DNA of 23,222 nt from TC-15 sp034437275. Its GTDB lineage: Bacteria; Chloroflexota; Anaerolineae; Aggregatilineales; Aggregatilineaceae. Both the position numbers and the translations under genes were made by a program. Below, piece by piece: positions 17,996-23,222 of the stretch. The DNA lies in NCBI GenBank assembly GCA_034437275.1, contig DAOTUD010000179.1, positions 1 through 23,222 of the forward strand, written 5' to 3'. Position 1 is the stretch's first letter. Each line of letters begins with the position of its first letter. The notes below the pieces were generated by a model that was not told the origin of the DNA, did not search any database, and saw only the letters and a program-made list of their open reading frames with translations.

Positions 17996-20023
17996 ATGGG
18001 TTCTTTGACCACATTATCGTTCATCACGCCCCTGGCGCTGCTGTTGAGCGCGCTGGCGATCCCGGTCATTTTGCTGTACATGCTGCGCCTGCGCCGTACC
18101 GAAATGCCGATCTCCAGTACGTTTCTGTGGCAGCAGTTGGTCCGCGACCGCGAGGCCAACGCGCCCTGGCAGAAGCTGCGCCCCAACCTGCTGTTGCTGC
18201 TGCAACTGCTGATCCTGCTGGCGCTGGTGATCGGGCTGGCGCGCCCCTTTACCGAATTCCAGACCATCACCACCGGGCGCATCGTGCTGCTGCTCGATGC
18301 GTCGGCCAGTATGCAGGCGACGGACGTCGCGCCGAACCGCTTCGCCGCCGCGCGTGATGTCGGGCTGGAACTGGTCGACGCGCTGGGAGCCGACGACACC
18401 ATGACCGTGATCCAGGTCAGTGCCGTGCCGGAGGTGCTGGTAGCCGGATCGCGGGACAAAGTCGTGCTGCGCGACGCGATCCGCGCCGCCCGACCGGGCG
18501 AGGTCAGCGCCGACTGGGTGTCCGCCATGACGCTGGCCGCCGCCGGGGCTAAAGGCGTCGACGAACTCAAGGTCGTGATCGTCAGTGACGGCGGGCTGCC
18601 GCCGGATCTGCCGGATGTGCCGGGCGATGTGCGCTTTGTGCCGGTCGGGGACGATGCCAGCAACGTCGCCGTTTCCGCGCTGGCTACCGCCGCGATCCCT
18701 GGCATGACGCCGCAGTTGTTCATCCGGCTCAGCAATTACGGAACGGTCGACACCGATGTGATCCTCGATGGCCGCCTGAACGGCAGCGATACGGTGGCCT
18801 GGGCGCGGCGCTATACCGTCCCGGCCCAGGGGCACGTCGACATCTTCGACATCGAGCTGCCCGACTCGTTCGAATCGCTGCGCACCGAACTCACCATGCC
18901 GGTCAACGCTGCCATGCCCGACCATCTCCCGGCGGATAACGTGGCGTACACTGTGCGCGACCGTTCCGGGATCGGGCGCGTGCTGCTGGTGACGGACGAT
19001 AACGTGTTCCTGCGCAACGTCTTTCGCAGCCTGCGCGGGGTGGACTTGCTCCAGAGCACGCCGGACAATTACCTGCCGCAGGACGACGTCGATCTGGTCG
19101 TCTTCGACGGCTGGCTGCCGGACGAACTGCCCGCGGGCGACCTGCTGATCGTCGACCCGCCGCGCCGGACCGCGTTCTTCGGGCTGGGCGAGACGGTCGG
19201 CCTCGGCCCGAATGGCCGGCTGTCGATCCCGCTGGAGGCCGAAGGCGATCCGCGCGTGCAGCACCTGGGCTATTACATTGAAACGGTCGGCCTGCTGCTC
19301 GAACTGCGCGAGTTGACGGAGATCGACTGGGCGACCACGCTGGTCGCGATGAACGACACCTATCCGGTTGTGGTGACCGGCGAGATCGGCAGCCAGCAGA
19401 TCGCGATCATGCCGTTCGACGTGGGCCTCTCGAATACCGACCTTGTCCTACAGCCGGCCTGGCCGATCCTGGTCGCCGAGTTGGTGAGCTGGTTTTCGCC
19501 GCCGCCGGTCACCGGTACGCTGGAGAGCCTGCTGCCCGGCAGCCCGGTGACGATCCGCTTCATTGACGGCGCAGACGCAGTGGTCATCACGCGGCCCAAC
19601 GGCGACCGGGTGACGCTGTCGCCGCGCGGCAGCAGCGCGGTTTTCGCCGGTACCACCACGCCGGGCCTGTACACGGTCGAGCTGCGGCGGGATGGGCGCA
19701 CGCAGCGCATCGAGCGCTTCGCCGTCAACTTGTTCGACCGGCAGGAAAGCGACATCACGCCCCAGAGCAGCGTGATGGTCGGCCAGCAGGAGGTCAAACA
19801 AGACGCCCGCGAAGAAACCGCGCGGCGCGAATGGTGGCCCTGGCTGGCCGGGATCGGGCTGGCGATCCTGGCCGTGGAGTGGTGGGTGTACCATCGGTCC
19901 TTGCAGCGTATGCCGCGTGTCACGCTGGCCGGGCTGCGCCAGACCCGGCAGCGCGAAACCAACCGGCTGCGCGCCTGGGTCCAGCGTTGGCGCAGACGGC
20001 ACCGGTCCTATCGGCCCCGCTAA
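17996..20023 (+). CDS. BatA-like membrane protein with VWA domain
   Basis: A 675-residue protein without cysteine. The N-terminus is a BatA-type module: TM1 (about 8-29), a basic loop (RLRRTEMPISSTFLW) and TM2 (about 60-82, LLLLLQLLILLALVIGLARP). A VWA domain follows with the MIDAS motif DASAS at residues 101-105 and a later acidic motif VIVSDGGLP. Then come a beta-sandwich (about 220-315) and a GATase-like alpha/beta region from about 327 (RVLLVTDDNVFLRNVF, VDLVVFDGWLPDEL) without a catalytic Cys. A TM helix near 612-633 (WWPWLAGIGLAILAVEWWV) precedes a highly basic tail (about 640-675, many Arg). ATG at 17996 comes four bases after the glycosyltransferase stop. The large middle is probably outside the cytoplasm. 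It is a likely partner of MoxR/DUF58 and of the next gene product. Confidence 0.88.
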   Translation: MGSLTTLSFITPLALLLSALAIPVILLYMLRLRRTEMPISSTFLWQQLVRDREANAPWQKLRPNLLLLLQLLILLALVIGLARPFTEFQTITTGRIVLLLDASASMQATDVAPNRFAAARDVGLELVDALGADDTMTVIQVSAVPEVLVAGSRDKVVLRDAIRAARPGEVSADWVSAMTLAAAGAKGVDELKVVIVSDGGLPPDLPDVPGDVRFVPVGDDASNVAVSALATAAIPGMTPQLFIRLSNYGTVDTDVILDGRLNGSDTVAWARRYTVPAQGHVDIFDIELPDSFESLRTELTMPVNAAMPDHLPADNVAYTVRDRSGIGRVLLVTDDNVFLRNVFRSLRGVDLLQSTPDNYLPQDDVDLVVFDGWLPDELPAGDLLIVDPPRRTAFFGLGETVGLGPNGRLSIPLEAEGDPRVQHLGYYIETVGLLLELRELTEIDWATTLVAMNDTYPVVVTGEIGSQQIAIMPFDVGLSNTDLVLQPAWPILVAELVSWFSPPPVTGTLESLLPGSPVTIRFIDGADAVVITRPNGDRVTLSPRGSSAVFAGTTTPGLYTVELRRDGRTQRIERFAVNLFDRQESDITPQSSVMVGQQEVKQDAREETARREWWPWLAGIGLAILAVEWWVYHRSLQRMPRVTLAGLRQTRQRETNRLRAWVQRWRRRHRSYRPR

Positions 20024-20047
20024 GATGCTATTGAGGCGAACGACCCT

Positions 20048-23000
20048 ATGACTTTCACCAATCCCAACGCCTTATGGCTGCTGTTGATCCTGCCGGTGCT
20101 GGCCGTAATCGGCTGGCCGCGCCTGGCCTATCGCCGCCGTCGCGATGTTGCCAGCCTGGTGATCCGGCTGGTGCTGGTCGCGCTGGTGATCATCGGCCTG
20201 GCCCGCCCCCAGATCGAACGCACGGCGGATAAGCTGGCGGTGGTGTTCCTGGTCGATGTCTCGCACAGTGTCGAGCCGGTGATGCAGCAGTACGCGCAGA
20301 ACTACGTCCAGTTGGCGGCGGATGCCATGCGCGACAAAGACCTGGCCGCCGTGGTTGTCTTTGGGTCGTCGGCGCAGGTGGAAGCCCCCATGCGCGCCGA
20401 ACTGGAACTGATCCCGCGCGAGTACCAGCTCCAGACCAACACCGACCTGGCCGAGGCGATGCGCCTGGGGCTGGCGCTGTTCCCCAGCGACACGGCCAAA
20501 CGGATGGTGATCCTCAGCGACGGCGAGCAGACTGTCGGCGACGCCGCCGATGTCGCGCAGTTGGCTGCCGCGACCGGCGTGCAGGTGGATTATGTGTCGC
20601 TGCCGGAAGCCATCGCCGGGCAAAGCGCGGGCCAGCAGAGCGAAGTCATGATCACGGATGTGTCGGCTCCGGCGGTCGTGCAGGAAGGGTCGCCTTTCAA
20701 TTTGGCGGTCACCATCGCCACCAACCTGCCCACCACCCAGGCCAACATTCGCATCCTGTCCGCCGGTAAGCGCATCTACCCGCCGCCCGCTGGCGATACG
20801 TCCCTGGCGGATGGCGGTGATGGGGTGGAGTTGGACGCCGGCGCAGCGTGGCAAACCGAAGAACTGACCCAGGGCGACAACACGTTCGTCTACACCATCC
20901 CCGCCCCGGCTGCCGGCCTGGTGGACCTCACGGTCGAGATCGACCCGCTGGAAGCCGACGAATTCGAGCCAAACAACACGCTGTCGACCTACACCGAGGT
21001 TGTCGGCGCGCCGCGTGTGCTGCTGGTCACCAACGACGAGAATGAAATTCGCTATTTGCAGCCCGCGCTGGAAGAAGCCGGCTTGCAGGTCGACGTGCGC
21101 GCCCCGCGCGATCTGCGGATCGGGCTGGCTCCCCTCAGCAGCTACAAGAGCATCGTGCTGGCCAACGTTTCCGCGGCTGATCTGTCCCCGGATCGGATGG
21201 AGTTCCTGCAAGCCTACGTCCGCGACCTGGGCGGCGGGCTGGTCGCCATCGGCGGGCCGGACAGCTACGGCGTCGGCGGCTATTACGATACGCCGCTGGA
21301 GCAAGCCCTGCCGGTCGACATGCGCATCGAAGACCCGCGCCGCATCCCGCAAATGACGATGCTGTTCGTGATCGACCGTTCCGGCAGCATGGAGATCGCC
21401 AGCACCGGCAGCGTGACGAATCTGGAACTGGCCAAGGAAGCGGTCGTGCGCTCGTTCGATTTGCTCGATGAGCAGGACAAGGCTGGGGTGTTGTCGTTCG
21501 ACACCAGCGCCTACTTCGTGCTGGACATCCAGGAGCTAGGGGACGACGCCAACCGCGCCGCCATGCGCGACCAGGTCGCGTCGCTGCGTCCGGGGGGGGG
21601 CACCAACATCCACCAGGGGATGCTGGCCGCCGACCGCGAACTCAGCGCAGATGACGCCGCGATCAAGCACATCATCCTGCTGACGGACGGCGGCGAGCGC
21701 AACAAGGAAGCGGTGGTGCGGGTTGCGCAGCGCATTTACGACAACTACGACATCACGACCTCAGTCGTGGCGGTGGGTCGCGATAATGAAGCGTTCCTGC
21801 GCGATGTCGCGGCGGCAGGGCGCGGCAAGTTCCACCTGACGGACCGCGCCTCCAACATCCCGGCCATCTTCACCGCCGAGATGCTGCGCGCGACCAAAGC
21901 TTACATCGTCAACGACGACTTCACCCCGGCCATCACCGCCCCGCGCCACCCGATCCTGGCCGGGCTGGCGGCGCTGGACCAGCGGCCCCCCCTCAAAGGC
22001 TACATTGTCACCAGCCCCAAAGAGGCGGCGACCGTCATCCTGCGCGGCCCCCAGGAAGATCCCATCCTGGCCGCGTGGCAGTACGGGCTGGGGCGCGCGG
22101 TGGCATTCACGTCGGATGCGGCGCTGCGGTGGGCGGAAAACTGGGTCGCCGGAGATGCCGGCGGCTGGCCGGATTACGCGGACTTCTGGAGCCAGATCGT
22201 GCAGTGGACCGTCATCCAGGGCAACATCGCCGGAAACGACGTGCGCCTGGAAGCGCGTGTCGTCGAGCAGGGCAAACAGGCGCGGCTGATCGTTAACGCC
22301 CGCGATGAAGACACCAGTTATCTCAACGGCCTGGACTTGAACGCCTCAGTCGTGCACGCCACCAACGCCGCCAACAGCCATATGTTGACCCTGCCGCAGG
22401 TCGCGCCGGGCCGCTACGAGGCCAGCTTCACGCCGCAGGACACCGGGACCTATTTCATCACCATCCAGGGCACACCACCCGACAGCAACCAGCCCATCGG
22501 CCAGACGACCGGCTGGATTCTGAGCTACTCCGCCGAATACCGCGTCGACCTGGGCGCGCAGGCCGCCGACAGCAACCTGCTGACGCGCATCGCCGACGTC
22601 ACCGGGGGCGCATCGCTGCGCGATACGCCGGAAGCGGCCTTCCTGCACAACCTGGACCAGGAGCAGGCTGCCCAACCGATCTGGCATTATTTCTTACTGG
22701 CGGCGCTGATCCTGCTGCCGGTCGATGTGGCGGTGCGGCGGCTGGTCGTCACGCGGCGCGATCTCGCCAATGCGCGGGCAGCGGTGCAGGGCTGGCTGGG
22801 GATGGGCCAGCCCCCCAGCTACCAGGACAGCCAGACGGCAGCGCAAATGGGACGGCTGCGCCAGGCGAAAGATCGGGCACGCACGGCCAACCGGAGCCAG
22901 TCCCCACCGCCGCCAGATGCCACCCGGCCCACGTCTCCGCCGCGACCGGACAGCGTGCCGGAGGCCCCTGCGCGCAGCCGCACACCGCGCCCCGAACAGG

Positions 23001-23113
23001 AGCGCAAAACAGCGGCATCGCGCGGGACGCTGGCCTCGCAACTGCTCGAAAAGCGGCGCGGCTCCTCAGACCGGGACGACACGCTAGAAGAATGGGGTGC
23101 GCGCAAAGGTTGA
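20048..23113 (+). CDS. Double-VWA membrane protein with central GATase-like domain
   Basis: A 1021-residue protein without cysteine. Two N-terminal TM helices (about 9-22 and 37-54) are followed by VWA-1 with a full MIDAS: Asp70-x-Ser-x-Ser74, Thr132 and Asp158. A beta-sandwich (about 205-315) leads to a GATase-like domain (about 320-430: RVLLVTNDENEIRYL, RDLGGGLVAIGGPDSYG), in which the usual nucleophile Cys is absent. VWA-2 has a second full MIDAS: Asp443-Arg-Ser-Gly-Ser447, Thr519 and Asp547. After further beta-rich domains a TM helix lies near 876-898, and the last 120 residues are a Pro/Arg/Ser-rich cytoplasmic tail. The VWA-GATase-VWA order fits large Bat-like proteins found beside MoxR. 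ATG at 20048 has GAGG at 20033-20036. It is the last complete gene of the cluster, 24 bases after the BatA-like gene, and probably forms a metal-dependent complex with it. Confidence 0.9.
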   Translation: MTFTNPNALWLLLILPVLAVIGWPRLAYRRRRDVASLVIRLVLVALVIIGLARPQIERTADKLAVVFLVDVSHSVEPVMQQYAQNYVQLAADAMRDKDLAAVVVFGSSAQVEAPMRAELELIPREYQLQTNTDLAEAMRLGLALFPSDTAKRMVILSDGEQTVGDAADVAQLAAATGVQVDYVSLPEAIAGQSAGQQSEVMITDVSAPAVVQEGSPFNLAVTIATNLPTTQANIRILSAGKRIYPPPAGDTSLADGGDGVELDAGAAWQTEELTQGDNTFVYTIPAPAAGLVDLTVEIDPLEADEFEPNNTLSTYTEVVGAPRVLLVTNDENEIRYLQPALEEAGLQVDVRAPRDLRIGLAPLSSYKSIVLANVSAADLSPDRMEFLQAYVRDLGGGLVAIGGPDSYGVGGYYDTPLEQALPVDMRIEDPRRIPQMTMLFVIDRSGSMEIASTGSVTNLELAKEAVVRSFDLLDEQDKAGVLSFDTSAYFVLDIQELGDDANRAAMRDQVASLRPGGGTNIHQGMLAADRELSADDAAIKHIILLTDGGERNKEAVVRVAQRIYDNYDITTSVVAVGRDNEAFLRDVAAAGRGKFHLTDRASNIPAIFTAEMLRATKAYIVNDDFTPAITAPRHPILAGLAALDQRPPLKGYIVTSPKEAATVILRGPQEDPILAAWQYGLGRAVAFTSDAALRWAENWVAGDAGGWPDYADFWSQIVQWTVIQGNIAGNDVRLEARVVEQGKQARLIVNARDEDTSYLNGLDLNASVVHATNAANSHMLTLPQVAPGRYEASFTPQDTGTYFITIQGTPPDSNQPIGQTTGWILSYSAEYRVDLGAQAADSNLLTRIADVTGGASLRDTPEAAFLHNLDQEQAAQPIWHYFLLAALILLPVDVAVRRLVVTRRDLANARAAVQGWLGMGQPPSYQDSQTAAQMGRLRQAKDRARTANRSQSPPPPDATRPTSPPRPDSVPEAPARSRTPRPEQERKTAASRGTLASQLLEKRRGSSDRDDTLEEWGARKG
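21592..21600 (+). repeat. G9 homopolymer inside a VWA coding sequence
   Basis: Nine consecutive G encode part of the Pro-Gly-Gly-Gly loop that ends at the second MIDAS Thr519. The frame is intact here. Runs of this length are prone to slippage and to sequencing error. Confidence 0.8.
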
Positions 23114-23194
23114 CAGAGAAAAGGTGGACAAAAAGCCTCAAGTGAGGTAGGGAAAAGGGTACAAAGCCAAAATCCCACATCACAAGAGGCTACA
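23114..23194. other. Intergenic region after the VWA gene
   Basis: This is a purine-rich gap of 81 bases. TTGACA (23110-23115, overlapping the stop of the VWA gene) equals a perfect -35 box, but I find no good -10 box 16-18 bases downstream. CCTCA-AG-TGAGG (23136-23147) is a 5-bp inverted repeat with a loop too small to form a stable hairpin. No intrinsic terminator is visible, so transcription may continue into the next frame. Confidence 0.4.
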
Positions 23195-23222
23195 ATGGAG
23201 TTTATCACATTTCTGAAAGAGC
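23195..23222 (+). CDS. Possible start of a next gene, cut by the window end
   Basis: An ATG at 23195 opens nine codons (MEFITFLKE) before the window ends. AAGAGG at 23184-23189, five bases upstream, would be a good ribosome binding site. The spacing and strand fit continuation of the cluster. The fragment is too short to identify a product or to be sure that it is coding. Confidence 0.4.

Noticed and set aside
23110..23147. TTGACA and the CCTCA/TGAGG inverted repeat as a promoter or terminator
   Set aside because: No -10 box at the proper distance, and the hairpin loop of two bases with a 5-bp stem and no T-run is not credible.

Overview
The window is GC-rich chromosomal DNA with all recognisable genes on the + strand and short gaps between them. 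The succinyl-CoA synthetase beta subunit opens with MNLHEYQSKFRFAEFG, and the membrane glycosyltransferase carries C-terminal beta-sandwich modules. As far as I can judge from memory, both resemble proteins of Chloroflexota, probably Anaerolineae. This assignment is an inference; there is no rRNA or other marker gene here.

Positions 1-2184 hold a short leader and the sucC-sucD pair of the TCA cycle. Positions 2185-2418 are non-coding: a strong 14-bp inverted repeat behind sucD, then a possible promoter. From 2419 to 23113 there is a co-directional 12-gene cluster that I read as one functional unit, possibly two or three transcripts. In order: (1) a one-TM protein with an FHA domain, Ig-like domains on both sides of the membrane and a C-terminal SH3-like domain; (2) a secreted/membrane protein with a glutamine-amidotransferase-like region and two TM helices; (3,4) an ABC-2 ATPase and permease overlapping by ATGA; (5) a three-TM protein with a long Gln/Ala-rich coiled coil made of three exact 77-residue repeats; (6) a lipoprotein; (7) a MoxR-type AAA+ ATPase; (8) a small unknown helical protein; (9) a DUF58 protein; (10) a GT-C (GT39/PMT-like) glycosyltransferase; (11) a BatA-like VWA protein; (12) a 1021-residue protein with two VWA domains around a GATase-like domain. 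The first codons of a further gene may start at 23195.

MoxR + DUF58 + VWA membrane proteins is a known but functionally poorly defined combination (MoxR/Bat-type clusters). MoxR ATPases are thought to act as chaperones or remodelling factors for VWA (MIDAS) partners. Here that core is joined to an ABC-2 exporter, an FHA (phospho-Thr reader) protein, a giant coiled-coil membrane protein and a GT-C enzyme translationally coupled to DUF58. My inference is a cell-envelope assembly or export complex: cytoplasmic ATPases (MoxR, ABC), cytoplasmic adaptors (FHA, DUF58, coiled coil) and outward-facing beta-rich domains. The substrate cannot be read from the sequence.

No tRNA, rRNA, CRISPR array, insertion sequence or phage gene was seen. 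No non-coding stretch exceeds 300 bases.
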